From assembly GCA_003258405.1 (NCBI GenBank), contig QKPN01000007.1, positions 1-64,000 on the forward strand: DNA of 64,000 nt, written 5' to 3'. Origin of the DNA: Rhodobacteraceae bacterium DSL-40 (lineage in GTDB: Bacteria; Pseudomonadota; Alphaproteobacteria; Rhodobacterales; Rhodobacteraceae). Under the pieces are notes generated by a model. That model was not told the origin of the DNA, searched no databases, and was given only the letters and a program-made list of their open reading frames with translations. The position numbers and the translations under genes were made by a program. Within the stretch, counting starts at the first letter, position 1. Each line of letters begins with the position of its first letter. Below, piece by piece: positions 45,125 to 53,860 of the stretch.

Positions 45125-46581
45125 GCAAATTCCCCCTGCACGAACCACCCCGGACTTTGCGGTGTGTAGAACAGCCAGAGGCGGCGCCCCTCGCGTGTGT
45201 CAATTTTCCAATAGTCACGCATGCCAGAACGCCATGCGTCGTCCGACAGCCACCATTCGGGCGCGATCCGTTCTGGGCCGATGGCGCGGGCAGTGGTCAG
45301 GTGCAGACGACGCCAGCAGAACCGCTGGGGGGGATGGGAGCCGCATGCCGTGATCGGCTCTGGCGGGAACAGCCGGATCGGGCGTGGGCGCGAGGAAATC
45401 CAGTTGGATTCTGGTTGGCTGAAGGCTGCGGGTGCGATGAGAAAACTGTGTTCGGGGATATGGCTGTCAGCAGGCAGAAGCCGCTGGATATTTTCCAGAC
45501 CGATCCGGGTGCCGATACGGGTGATCAGATCGCTTAGCTGATTGGGATTGGCCCGAACGGTTACGTGGCTTGTATGCTGGATGGGCAGGGGCTCGACTTG
45601 CGTGGCCTCCAGCCGGATCTGGTCTATTCCAAATCCTGCGTCCACATTACTCACGCCACGTTCAAACAGGGGCAGGATGCGGGAAGCATCGCGCATCGGT
45701 GCGGCTAGGTGCAGTTCCACCCGCTGGCTGTCCAGATCGACCCGGCGCAAGCTCAGCGTCAGGTGGCGTGCGCCTGTCTGTTGCATTGCCAGCTTGTCGC
45801 AGAGTGGGCTCAGCAACCGTGCGATGACCGCCATCACATCAGGCATCCGTCCGATCGGCTCGGGCAATGTCATGCGGGTGGCGTAGTGTGGCGGCTCGGT
45901 TTCTGGAGTGATGGGCTCGGGAGCATGGCCCAACGCCTGATCAAGGCGCAGCAGAAGGTCAGGGCCGAACCTGCGTGCGAGTGGTGCGCGGGCGGTGGCC
46001 CTCAGATCCGCGATGCTGCGCAGTCCCAGCCTCTGCAGGCCGATCATCGTCTGGGGGGCAAGGCGCAGTGCCGCGACGGGCAGGTCATTCAGTTCTCTCC
46101 CGCCTTCGGCAAAATGCGCGAAAGCCCAGGCCGCGCCGCGCGTATCTGCGCACCCCAGCCTTAGTGTCAAACCCGCTTGCCTGGCCCGGATGCGCATATC
46201 CTCCAGCATTGCGGCTTCGCCCCCCCAAAGCCAGGTTGAGCCTGTAACATCCAGCATCAGTCCATCCACGCCGTCCTGGCCGACCCAAGGGCAATAGCGC
46301 GTGGCCCATCGGCGCAGGGCCGAGAGGAAACGTGCATCCAGATCGCAGCGGGCGGAACGGCTGGTCAGTTCGGGAGAAAAGCTGCGTGCATCGGCAAGGC
46401 TCATGCCGCAATGCAGTCCTCGCGCCTCGGCCTGCGCGTTGAGGCCATAGATCCGCTCGGTATTGGCCTTTCTCAGCGTGAGTACGAAAGGGCCTTCAAC
46501 TGGGCATATCCGTAGTGCCCGCTCGATTGCCAAGCGCGGAAACCACATGCAGACGATGCGTCTCCGGATTCCATCGAACAT
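45121..46581 (-). CDS. imuB: ImuB, Y-family polymerase-like mutagenesis protein
   Basis: A 486-residue protein related to Y-family polymerases but catalytically inactive; it bridges DnaE2 to the beta clamp in the damage-inducible mutasome. The N-terminus RRIVCMWFPRLAIERALR lacks the acidic metal-binding residue of the active enzymes. Then QAEARGLHCGMSLADARSFS and DGVDGLMLDVTGSTWLWGGE, which correspond to the thumb/palm region. ATG 46581 follows GGAGCCTGGA. It overlaps imuA by 86 bases and dnaE2 by four, so the three genes form one operon. Confidence 0.92.
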   Translation of the reverse strand: MFDGIRRRIVCMWFPRLAIERALRICPVEGPFVLTLRKANTERIYGLNAQAEARGLHCGMSLADARSFSPELTSRSARCDLDARFLSALRRWATRYCPWVGQDGVDGLMLDVTGSTWLWGGEAAMLEDMRIRARQAGLTLRLGCADTRGAAWAFAHFAEGGRELNDLPVAALRLAPQTMIGLQRLGLRSIADLRATARAPLARRFGPDLLLRLDQALGHAPEPITPETEPPHYATRMTLPEPIGRMPDVMAVIARLLSPLCDKLAMQQTGARHLTLSLRRVDLDSQRVELHLAAPMRDASRILPLFERGVSNVDAGFGIDQIRLEATQVEPLPIQHTSHVTVRANPNQLSDLITRIGTRIGLENIQRLLPADSHIPEHSFLIAPAAFSQPESNWISSRPRPIRLFPPEPITACGSHPPQRFCWRRLHLTTARAIGPERIAPEWWLSDDAWRSGMRDYWKIDTREGRRLWLFYTPQSPGWFVQGEFA

Positions 46582-47083
46582 TCCAGGCTCCGGGTGTTCC
46601 TGATTTGTTCTTGATAATTTCCCATCGCATCAGAGTCGAGTCATCCTTCTCGGGATCGAAGATCGGCGTGGCCCGCCAGCGCGTCTCGGCTGCATTAGAT
46701 CCCATCCCCTCTGGGATGATACACAATCCCGTTGTGCTCCCCGACTTGGCTGCGAGTTGAAGCCTGCGCCCTTCGCGCAGGTTCAGTGGCCGGGTAATTT
46801 CGATCACGACGAACGGCAGGGTGCCATCTCTCAAGGCTTCTTCTGCTACGGCCAGACTGTCGGTTTGATTCCGAGTGCAGACAAGCAGTAGATCCGATGG
46901 AGTCAGAAAGGGAATGAAGCCTGCGGGATGCAGTCTGTCCGCACGCCATGCTTCATGCACCCAGAGAAAGGTGCATCGCGTCAAAGCGGCTGTAATCGCG
47001 GTAAAGGCAAAGGCTGCGGGACCGCAGATTTCATGTACGCGAGCGGCGCGAAGAGGGAAGGAGGGAAGATAATGACGCGGCAT
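46496..47083 (-). CDS. imuA: ImuA, RecA-like mutasome accessory protein
   Basis: A 195-residue RecA-fold relative. The N-terminal part (RAARVHEICGPAAFAFTAIT) is shorter than RecA, and the Walker A is lost; LWVHEAWRADRLHPAGFIPF, LLLVCTRNQTDSLAVAEEAL and PFVVIEITRPLNLREGRRLQ match ImuA proteins. It is needed with ImuB and DnaE2 for induced mutagenesis. ATG 47083 is preceded by no clear ribosome site. The 86-base overlap with imuB is long but typical of this cassette. It is shorter than many ImuA (about 240 residues). Confidence 0.88.
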   Translation of the reverse strand: MPRHYLPSFPLRAARVHEICGPAAFAFTAITAALTRCTFLWVHEAWRADRLHPAGFIPFLTPSDLLLVCTRNQTDSLAVAEEALRDGTLPFVVIEITRPLNLREGRRLQLAAKSGSTTGLCIIPEGMGSNAAETRWRATPIFDPEKDDSTLMRWEIIKNKSGTPGAWNVRWNPETHRLHVVSALGNRAGTTDMPS

Positions 47084-47089
47084 GCTCAA

Positions 47090-47117
47090 TATTTACGGAA
47101 ATGCTCCACAATTTCAA
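47090..47117 (-). promoter_or_regulatory. Possible imuA promoter, near-leaderless
   Basis: On the minus strand, TTGAAA (47117-47112), 16 bases, TAAATA (47095-47090). Transcription would begin close to the imuA ATG, giving a nearly leaderless message. No canonical alphaproteobacterial LexA box (GTTC-N7-GTTC) was found from 47084 to 47654. Weak call. Confidence 0.3.
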
Positions 47118-47654
47118 ACGACCCTGTTCACTCTATCCACGATAACCTCCTTGAGATCCGGGTCCCAGATTTCAAGCGTAATAAAATGTTTTCATCGAAA
47201 TATTTATAAAATACATTTTTATTAAATTCCAATTAATCTGAAGATATGATGTTTTTTTGAGGATGCACTTTCGACTGATTAAAATTTGCAAACCTTCCAA
47301 TATTCTGTGGGGCCTGAAAGTTGTCGGTCGAGGGCATCAGACGCGCCCCCACCGCGGAAGGGTTTGCGGCCCTTCCGTGCTGATGCGGTGACGCGTACCC
47401 CCCCCCGCCTGGCTCGTCCACTTGCAACACCGAGCGCCCGGATCTGGGCTACGCAATCAAGACCGACGGCCCATCGAAACCGTCACGTCATTCGCAAGCG
47501 AAGAAGATTAAGTGGAAGGGTGATGCTGGACTCCGTCACTTTAAAAAAAAGATCCGGACTAGGATAGCCATCTCAACATGCATGAAGCCGAAAATCGTAT
47601 GTTGAAGGATTTCTATCTTGGCTTACTGAGATTATTTGCAGAGCAGGGCTCGTT
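47118..47654. other. AT-rich gap between imuA and topA, 537 bp
   Basis: Base composition drops sharply at about 47160-47260, with runs of A and T, unlike the flanks. It holds a hairpin at 47334-47386 and a run of nine C at 47399-47407. No gene with codon bias or a ribosome site is visible; a 93-codon plus-strand frame at 47286 has none. Confidence 0.5.
47334..47386. repeat. Nested inverted repeat / stem-loop
   Basis: An inner stem CGGAAGGG (47355-47362) and CCCTTCCG (47370-47377) with a seven-base loop is enclosed by an outer stem GCATCAG (47334-47340) and CTGATGC (47380-47386). The left side has a 14-base bulge. It lies in the gap between imuA and topA. It could be a folded RNA or a remnant of a mobile element end; the function is unknown. 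Confidence 0.45.
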
Positions 47655-50273
47655 CTATTCGGCAGCCGTCTTGGTGTCGTCTTCTGGGTCCTGGCCAGAA
47701 GTCTTTTTCGCTGCTGTTTTCTTTTTCGCGGCCTTTGGGGATGCAGCCCTTTTCACTGGGGTTTTCTTAGCCGCTGTCTTCTTTTTCGGCTTCTTGGCAG
47801 CAATCAACTCGACAGCTTGCTCTAGGGTCACATCTTCCTTCGTGATGGTTTCAGGAAGGGTCGCGTTGACCTTCTCCCATTTCACATAAGGTCCGTAGCG
47901 CCCTTCGTAGACGCCGATCGAGCCGCCATCCGGATGTTCGCCAAGTTCCCGGATAGGCTTTGCGGCCGTTCGTCCACCGCCGCGTGCGGCCTTCAGGGCG
48001 ATGAGTTCAACAGCGCGGTTCATGCCGATCGTGAGAACCTCCTCGGGGTCCTTGAGGCTGGCATAGGTTTTGCCGTGCTTCACATAAGGTCCGAAGCGAC
48101 CGATGGCTGCTTCGACCTTTTCCCCATCCTCGGGGTGCATCCCGATGAGGCGAGGAAGGGACAGAAGTTCAAGGGCCCGTTCAAGGTCGATCCGTTCAGG
48201 GTCCATGCCTTTTGGAATGGAAGACCGCTTCGGCTTTTTGTTCTCCTCGGTCACCTCGCCGAGCTGGACATAGAGGCCATAAGGGCCCGCGCGGAGCGTG
48301 ACCTTCTCGCCTGCATCATCATGTCCAAGGAGCTTTCCGTCCGGTCCCGCAGCATCGCCGCCGGGCACCTCGCCGGAGAGAGGGCGGGTGTAGCGGCATT
48401 CGGGATAGTTCGAGCAGCCGATGAATGCGCCCCCTGAGCGTGCCGTCCGCAGCGAGAGACGCCCGGTACCGCAGGCCTTGCAGCGGCGCGGTTCCGGATC
48501 CTCGGGGGTTGCCGGAAAGAGATGCGGTTCGAGTACATCGTTGATCTTCTCGAGAACCTCGGTGATCCGGAGACCTTCCGTCGCGCCAAGTGCCTTGGAG
48601 AAGTCGGTCCAGAAATTTGCCAGAAGATGCTTCCAGTCTTCCTCGCCAGTGGTAACCCGGTCGAGATCTTCCTCGAGATCGGCGGTGAAATTGTAGTCGA
48701 GATAGCGGCCGAAGTAGTTTTCCAGGAAGGCGGTGACGAGACGGCCCTTGTCCTCGGGGATCAGCCGGTTCTTGTCCTTGCGCACGTAGGCCCGCTCCTG
48801 GATCGTCGATACGATCGAGGCATAGGTCGAAGGCCTGCCGATGCCGAGCTCCTCCATGCGCTTCACCAGCGTTGCCTCGGTGTAGCGTGGCGGCGGCTGC
48901 GTAAAGTGCTGCTCGGGCGTGATCTCACCCTTCTTTGCGGCCTCACCCCGCGAGATCGCTGGAAGACGGCGGTCGTCTTCGTTCTCGGCGTCGAGTTCGA
49001 TGTCGTCGCGACCCTCGAAATAGACCTTGAGGAAGCCGTCAAAGGTCACAACCTGACCTGTTGCACGCAGTCCGACCACGCCATCGACCGAACCGACCTC
49101 AACTACAGTGCGTTCGAAACGGGCCGCTTCCATCTGGCTTGCAATGGAGCGTTTCCAGATCAGCTCGTAGAGCCGGGCCTGATCGGGCTCGAGCCTTGGC
49201 AGATCGCCTGGCGCCCGGGACATGTCGGTGGGCCGGATGCACTCGTGCGCTTCCTGGGCATTCTTTGCCTTGTTCTTGTACATGCGCGGCGATTTTGGCA
49301 GATAGGAATCTCCGTAGCGCGCCTTGATCGCGTCACGGGCTGCCATGACGGCCTCGGGCGCCATGTCGATACCATCGGTCCGCATGTAGGTGATGTAGCC
49401 AGCCTCATAGAGACGCTGCGCGGTCGACATGGTCTGGCGCGCACCAAAACCGAACTTGCGGCTTGCTTCCTGCTGGAGCGTCGAGGTCATGAACGGCGCG
49501 GCGGGGTTGCGGGTTGCAGGCCTCGCCTCGACCGATGTCACGGTAAGATCGCGCGCCCCGATCTTTCTGACGGCATCCGTCGCAGCAGCTTCGTCTCCGA
49601 GATCGAACTTGTCGAGTTTCTGGCCGTCGAGGCTGACGAGCCGGGCGTCGTAGCATTCGCCTGAGGGCGTTTCGAGCACGGCCTTGACGGTCCAGTATTC
49701 TCGCGCCTTGAAGGCTTCGATCTCCATCTCGCGCTCTACGATGAGACGGAGCGTCACGGACTGCACACGCCCCGCTGATTTCGCGCCCGGCAGCTTGCGC
49801 CAGAGCACGGGAGAGAGCTTGAAGCCGACGAGATAGTCGAGCGCGCGGCGAGCGAGATAGGCTTCGACAAGCTCCATGTCGATGGCGCGGGGGGCCTTCA
49901 TGGCCTCGGTCACGGCGCTTTTGGTGATTGCATTGAAAACGACACGCTCGATTTCCGTATCTTTTTTCACCGCTCGGCGTTTGGTCAGCGCCTCGAGCAA
50001 GTGCCAGGAAATCGCCTCCCCCTCGCGATCGGGGTCGGTTGCGAGAATCAGCTTGCCGTCGTCCTTCAGCGCCTCGGCGATCGCCCGGACGTGCCTCTGG
50101 CTGTCCGAAGCGATCTCCCACTTCATCTCGAATTCGTTGTCCGGATCGACGGAACCGTCCTTCGGAGGAAGGTCGCGCACGTGACCGTAGGAGGCCAGGA
50201 CGGTATAATTGGATCCGAGATACTTGTTAATTGTCTTTGCCTTGGCAGGCGACTCAACAACAACTACGGCCAT
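47655..50273 (-). CDS. topA: DNA topoisomerase I
   Basis: A type IA topoisomerase of 872 residues that relaxes negative supercoils. Toprim domain: VVVVESPAKAKTI and ATDPDREGEAISWH. The active-site Tyr is in AGYITYMRTDG, the usual position. A single C4 zinc finger (CKACGTGRLSLRTARSGG then CSNYPEC) is followed by Topo C-terminal repeats (YGLYVQLGE, FGPYVKHGK, YGPYVKWEK). The last 40 residues are a Lys/Ala-rich tail (PKKKTAAKKTPVKRA) that probably binds DNA. ATG 50273 follows GGGAGAT. Confidence 0.96.
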   Translation of the reverse strand: MAVVVVESPAKAKTINKYLGSNYTVLASYGHVRDLPPKDGSVDPDNEFEMKWEIASDSQRHVRAIAEALKDDGKLILATDPDREGEAISWHLLEALTKRRAVKKDTEIERVVFNAITKSAVTEAMKAPRAIDMELVEAYLARRALDYLVGFKLSPVLWRKLPGAKSAGRVQSVTLRLIVEREMEIEAFKAREYWTVKAVLETPSGECYDARLVSLDGQKLDKFDLGDEAAATDAVRKIGARDLTVTSVEARPATRNPAAPFMTSTLQQEASRKFGFGARQTMSTAQRLYEAGYITYMRTDGIDMAPEAVMAARDAIKARYGDSYLPKSPRMYKNKAKNAQEAHECIRPTDMSRAPGDLPRLEPDQARLYELIWKRSIASQMEAARFERTVVEVGSVDGVVGLRATGQVVTFDGFLKVYFEGRDDIELDAENEDDRRLPAISRGEAAKKGEITPEQHFTQPPPRYTEATLVKRMEELGIGRPSTYASIVSTIQERAYVRKDKNRLIPEDKGRLVTAFLENYFGRYLDYNFTADLEEDLDRVTTGEEDWKHLLANFWTDFSKALGATEGLRITEVLEKINDVLEPHLFPATPEDPEPRRCKACGTGRLSLRTARSGGAFIGCSNYPECRYTRPLSGEVPGGDAAGPDGKLLGHDDAGEKVTLRAGPYGLYVQLGEVTEENKKPKRSSIPKGMDPERIDLERALELLSLPRLIGMHPEDGEKVEAAIGRFGPYVKHGKTYASLKDPEEVLTIGMNRAVELIALKAARGGGRTAAKPIRELGEHPDGGSIGVYEGRYGPYVKWEKVNATLPETITKEDVTLEQAVELIAAKKPKKKTAAKKTPVKRAASPKAAKKKTAAKKTSGQDPEDDTKTAAE

Positions 50274-50372
50274 GAAACATCTCCCGCGCCGCCGCCGGGG
50301 CTCGGCGGACGCCGGGCGGTTAAATGAGCGCAGGGACGGAGCTTGTCAACCTGAACACGGTCCGGCGCGGTG

Positions 50373-51536
50373 TCACGCGAGGCTCACGAGCCCACCCGGA
50401 TGGCGTCGGATTTGTCCCGAAAGTTCGAGATCGGTGAGCTCGGCGGCGATCTGGGCGGCGGGGCGACCGGTTTCCCTGATCAGCACGTCCTCAGGCACCG
50501 GAACGGGGCCCAGCAACGTGAGAAGCGGTTCGTCAGAACGAGGCGGCGGCGTCGCTACCGTTTCGGACGATTGCGGGTGCTCTATTGGACGGGCTCCGTT
50601 TCGCGGCGTACGATCCTTTTGTATATGCGGCATTTTCTGGGATGCGAGAGCCTCAAGCACATCTTCGGCGGTGCGCACGAGCGCTGCACCGTCGCGAATC
50701 AACTGATTGCAACCACCTGCGCGTGGATCGAGAGGGCTTCCGGGAACCGCCATCACTTCGCGACCCTGATCCAAGGCATTCCGTGCCGTAATGAGGCTTC
50801 CGGACCGAAGCGCTCCCTCGACGACGACCACGCCTTGCGCGAGGCCGGAGATGATACGGTTGCGACGAGGAAAATCTTGTGGTCGCGGTTCATGGCCGAC
50901 CGGCATCTCGCTGAGCCGCAGACCCCGATCCGCGATCTCGGCGGCGAGCGACGTGTTCGCGGCGGGGTAGATAGTATCGATACCGCCCGCCTGGACCGCG
51001 ATCGTTCCGTGCTCGATTGCCGCGCTGTGCGCCGCCGTATCGATGCCGCGCGCAAGACCGGAGACGATGACATAGCCAAGCGCGCCGAGGTCTCGGGCGA
51101 GCTGCGCGGACATCCGCGTTCCGATGGCTGACGCATTTCGTGCGCCCACGAGAGCTACGGACGCCCGGAAGCCCAGAGCCGGATCGCCTATCGCCCAAAG
51201 AAGGGGGGGAGCGTCTGCGATGGTTGCAAGAAGCGGCGGATAGTCCGAAGCACCGAGCAGCAGCGGTCGGGCTGCGACGGCGAGGGCGGCTGCCCATTCT
51301 TCCTCCGCGATCGCGCGGCTGCAGGGGACGTAGTTCCGGACGCCGGCAGCGGCTGCGACTTCGGGCAGGGCCGCGAGGGCGGCTTCCGCCGAGCCATGTT
51401 CCCGCAGAAGGCGGATGAAGGTTGTAGGGCCAACGCGGCTCGATCGGAAGAGTCTCAGCCAGGCAATTGCGCCCTGCTCCGTCGTCGGCAGCGCGGAGCT
51501 AGGGATCTTGTCGCTGCACGAGGGCTTTTCGGGCAT
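50373..51536 (-). CDS. dprA: DNA processing protein DprA
   Basis: A 387-residue protein that loads RecA onto incoming single-stranded DNA during transformation. The Rossmann-like core shows VALVGARNASAIGTRMSAQL, YVIVSGLARGIDTAAHSAAI and the GGIDTIYPAAN loop, followed by PRRNRIISGLAQGVVVVEGA and PGSPLDPRAGGCNQLIRDGA. A C-terminal winged helix (DML1-like, LLGPVPVPEDVLIRETGRPA) is present. ATG 51536 follows AAGGAGAAC; an earlier ATG at 51554 lacks a site. It lies 99 bases from topA on the same strand and may share its transcript. Confidence 0.95.
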   Translation of the reverse strand: MPEKPSCSDKIPSSALPTTEQGAIAWLRLFRSSRVGPTTFIRLLREHGSAEAALAALPEVAAAAGVRNYVPCSRAIAEEEWAAALAVAARPLLLGASDYPPLLATIADAPPLLWAIGDPALGFRASVALVGARNASAIGTRMSAQLARDLGALGYVIVSGLARGIDTAAHSAAIEHGTIAVQAGGIDTIYPAANTSLAAEIADRGLRLSEMPVGHEPRPQDFPRRNRIISGLAQGVVVVEGALRSGSLITARNALDQGREVMAVPGSPLDPRAGGCNQLIRDGAALVRTAEDVLEALASQKMPHIQKDRTPRNGARPIEHPQSSETVATPPPRSDEPLLTLLGPVPVPEDVLIRETGRPAAQIAAELTDLELSGQIRRHPGGLVSLA

Positions 51537-51598
51537 GGGTTCTCCTTGCCTCATCAGAGACCCGAACCGTGTTAACGGGGCATGAATGAGCGGGTCTG

Positions 51599-52207
51599 TC
51601 AGGTCGCTGACTGTCTCTCGTCGAAGTCAGCTGCAGCCTGCATAGAGGGCCTTGTCGCGCAACGCTCTACCCAGTCACGGACGACTGAATCTTCCGGAAT
51701 GGCCTCGCGAAACCAGTGGAAGGGCGAGCTCATCAGAAGGTCGGCGGCCGAATACTCCGGGCCGAGCAGGAAGGCACTGTCGGAGAGCGCCGAAGAGAGT
51801 CGTTGGAGAACCGCATTGAAATCGCGGAACGTCGTGTGAAGCAGTGGATGCTCCAGGCCGATGCGTGAGAAGACAATGGTCGGTTCGACAACGTCACCAT
51901 AATAGGCAAGCCAGCTGAGATAGCTTCCGCGCTTGGCCTCTCCGGACAGCGGCGCAAAGCGTTTGTGCGGGAAGAGATCGGTCAGATAGAGAATGATCGC
52001 CGCCGTTTCCCAGATCATTTCGCCGTCATGCACGAGAAGTGGCACCTTGCCCTCCGGATGCGGGTTGGAAGAATCTGGCTGGCCGCTTCCATCAAAACGC
52101 CGGATGCTGACAATCCGAATGTCGAGCTGCTCCATGATGTCGAGTTCATAGGCGAGCCGGATCAGTCGCGTGGAGCGCGAGACGGGAGCATGATAGAGCG
52201 TGAGCAT
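51599..52207 (-). CDS. Glutathione S-transferase family protein
   Basis: A 202-residue GST. The thioredoxin-like N-domain begins LTLYHAPVSRSTRLIRLAYE, with a Ser pair in the place of the catalytic Ser/Cys, and has the GSH-binding KVPLLVHDGEMIWETAAIIL (cis-Pro, E-T/S motif). The C-domain is all-helical (YSAADLLMSSPFHWFREAI). Substrate unknown. It is divergent from a broken YafY-type regulator whose intact relatives often sit beside GST or detoxification genes. Confidence 0.92.
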   Translation of the reverse strand: MLTLYHAPVSRSTRLIRLAYELDIMEQLDIRIVSIRRFDGSGQPDSSNPHPEGKVPLLVHDGEMIWETAAIILYLTDLFPHKRFAPLSGEAKRGSYLSWLAYYGDVVEPTIVFSRIGLEHPLLHTTFRDFNAVLQRLSSALSDSAFLLGPEYSAADLLMSSPFHWFREAIPEDSVVRDWVERCATRPSMQAAADFDERQSAT

Positions 52208-52680
52208 AACGGGGGATTCCTTTCGGTTATTTTATGTTGATGGCGCTATATTGAAGCGCTCCCGACGGTTTGTGCCGAGACTGGGGCGGGCCTCAAGTTG
52301 CAGCGAACGTCTGATGCGTCTTGTTCACTTGCTGCGAAACCTGCAGCCGTCGGCCACGGCAGCTCAGCTCGCGGCGGAAACAAGTGTATCGGAACGGACG
52401 CTCTATCGCGACATTGAGAGCTCGCGTGCGCCCGGTGCTCCAATTGATGGCGAGACGCGTTACGGATACAGTCTGGTCGAGGGTTCCTAGCTGACGCCAC
52501 AAATGTTCTCCCGCCCGAGAGTTGAGGCGCCGGTAGTGGGCCTCGAGGAGGTGCGCGCCGAAGCCGACCCGGAACTTGCTGCCTGCGCCGGGCTATTTGC
52601 GCCTCATGGTGTCGAGGATGATGGAAGTTTCCCGCACGGGAGAGAGCCTGTGCCCGCACCGCGGTACCATGCTTCGCGAG
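52200..52680 (+). pseudogene. Broken YafY-type (HTH/WYL) transcriptional regulator
   Basis: In one frame from about 52290 the sequence reads SERLMRLVHLLRNLQPSATA, SVSERTLYRDIESSRAPGAP and IDGETRYGYSLVEGS, the standard HTH and linker of YafY regulators. A TAG at 52488-52490 interrupts it, after which the same frame continues with the homologous LTPQMFSRPRVEAPVVGLEE and DPELAA. Beyond about 52600 homology fades, with likely frameshift. The expected WYL domain is missing, and no good start codon precedes the HTH. The gene is divergent from the GST gene, its probable former target. End approximate. Confidence 0.75.
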
Positions 52681-53053
52681 TTCACGGCACGTTTGCGCGC
52701 GGAAACGGCCAGTGGACCCACGCGAGGCCGGGTGCGCGGTCGTTGCGTTCGCTGTGTTAGGTGCGTGCGGCGCAAGATCATTTATGTTCAACTTCCGATT
52801 GATGCGCTATTGTCTGCGCGCTGGTCGCTTGCGGGCAAATCGCAGTAAATCGGCAGAGCGGGCCGGTATCGGTGAGGCCATGCCTTCTAGGGCGCGCATC
52901 CGAGTTTCCGTGGGGTTCGTTCTCCGATCCTGTCTGGGTAAGGGTGGCGGGCCCTCTTTGCCACGGCGCGCGAAATTCGAGTTGAAACAATTTCTGCATC
53001 TCTCCGTGTGCCGCATCACGGTGCATGGAGCCGTGCTACAAGGAGCAATTACA
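52681..53053. other. Region between the yafY remnant and the next gene
   Basis: About 370 bases without a convincing gene. An open frame continues upstream from 53054 but has neutral composition and no ribosome site; it may contain the promoter of the following gene and further decayed regulator sequence. Confidence 0.4.
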
Positions 53054-53860
53054 TTGGCTGAAGTAGTGTCCACGGGGGCGACCCTGACGTTCATCAATGA
53101 TGGCGACGGTGTGACGATTGATCCTCAGACCGGCAACGTGACCGTTGAATCGGGTGCGGCGCGTGACAGCATCGAGGTCAAGGTAAGCCTCGGGTCGGTC
53201 GAGACATCGGATTTGCATGAATTCCTTATCAAGATCACGGATCTGCAGGCTTCTGACACGACGCGGACCGTCTTCGAAAGCGTCGATGCCCTCGCCTCGA
53301 TGAGCCATCTCTACTATGTCGAGCCAGAGTGGAGCCTTGCGTCCGAGGCGGGGTTGACCTTTGCGCGGCTGGTGCCAGCAAGCAACTCTCGCGCTCATGG
53401 TGATTGGACCAAGGCGCGTGGGGACGGGCTCTATCGCACGCTGCTCCGCTGGTCCGGGGACGAACTTGACTATAGCCTCAACCGCCGCATGAGCTTCGGG
53501 GCGCGCGTTGCCAAGACCGGGGCCGATTGGACCGGAATCAGGATCGATGCTTACAAGACATCGGATGGCGCTTCGAAGCTCCATGCGCGGGAGTATGTCG
53601 GCTCGAAGGGTAACACTACCCAGCTTGCAACCACCGATGTTGCCTGGGAATATGGCGCCTGGTGCTGGCTGGATGTGCAGGTCGTTGGTGATGTGGTGAA
53701 GGCACGTCTCTATCCTGAAGATTCGACCGCGCCGGACTGGCAGATTGTTGTCAAAACGACGCAGCTCGCGAACGGGGCTTTCGGTCCCGGCGGATTTCCT
53801 GCTCTCGATCAGAGCCCCGTCATCGACATTCGTGAGATGAGCTACCAGCCTGCGACCTGA
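53054..53860 (+). CDS. Hypothetical protein with jelly-roll/ConA-like C-terminal domain
   Basis: A 268-residue protein without signal peptide or membrane helix. Residues 1-80 contain GATLTFINDGDGVTIDPQTG and ESGAARDSIEVKVSLGS, beta-rich. The rest (about 85-268) looks like a concanavalin-like jelly roll: WTKARGDGLYRTLLRWSGDE, GARVAKTGADWTGIRIDA and WEYGAWCWLDVQVVGDVVKA are typical of LamG/DUF1080-like sandwiches in phage tail and surface proteins. I cannot assign a function. TTG 53054 was chosen because AAGGAG lies eight bases upstream. It stands alone between the yafY remnant and a 465-base gap. Confidence 0.6.
   Translation: MAEVVSTGATLTFINDGDGVTIDPQTGNVTVESGAARDSIEVKVSLGSVETSDLHEFLIKITDLQASDTTRTVFESVDALASMSHLYYVEPEWSLASEAGLTFARLVPASNSRAHGDWTKARGDGLYRTLLRWSGDELDYSLNRRMSFGARVAKTGADWTGIRIDAYKTSDGASKLHAREYVGSKGNTTQLATTDVAWEYGAWCWLDVQVVGDVVKARLYPEDSTAPDWQIVVKTTQLANGAFGPGGFPALDQSPVIDIREMSYQPAT

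Noticed and set aside
47399-47407. Run of nine C residues
   Set aside because: A simple homopolymer in non-coding DNA; no gene whose frame it could switch.
47100-47650. A repeat of the tRNA-Ser 3' end that would mark an integrated island
   Set aside because: I searched the far side of the imu cassette by eye for the T-arm/acceptor sequence and found none, and there is no integrase gene.
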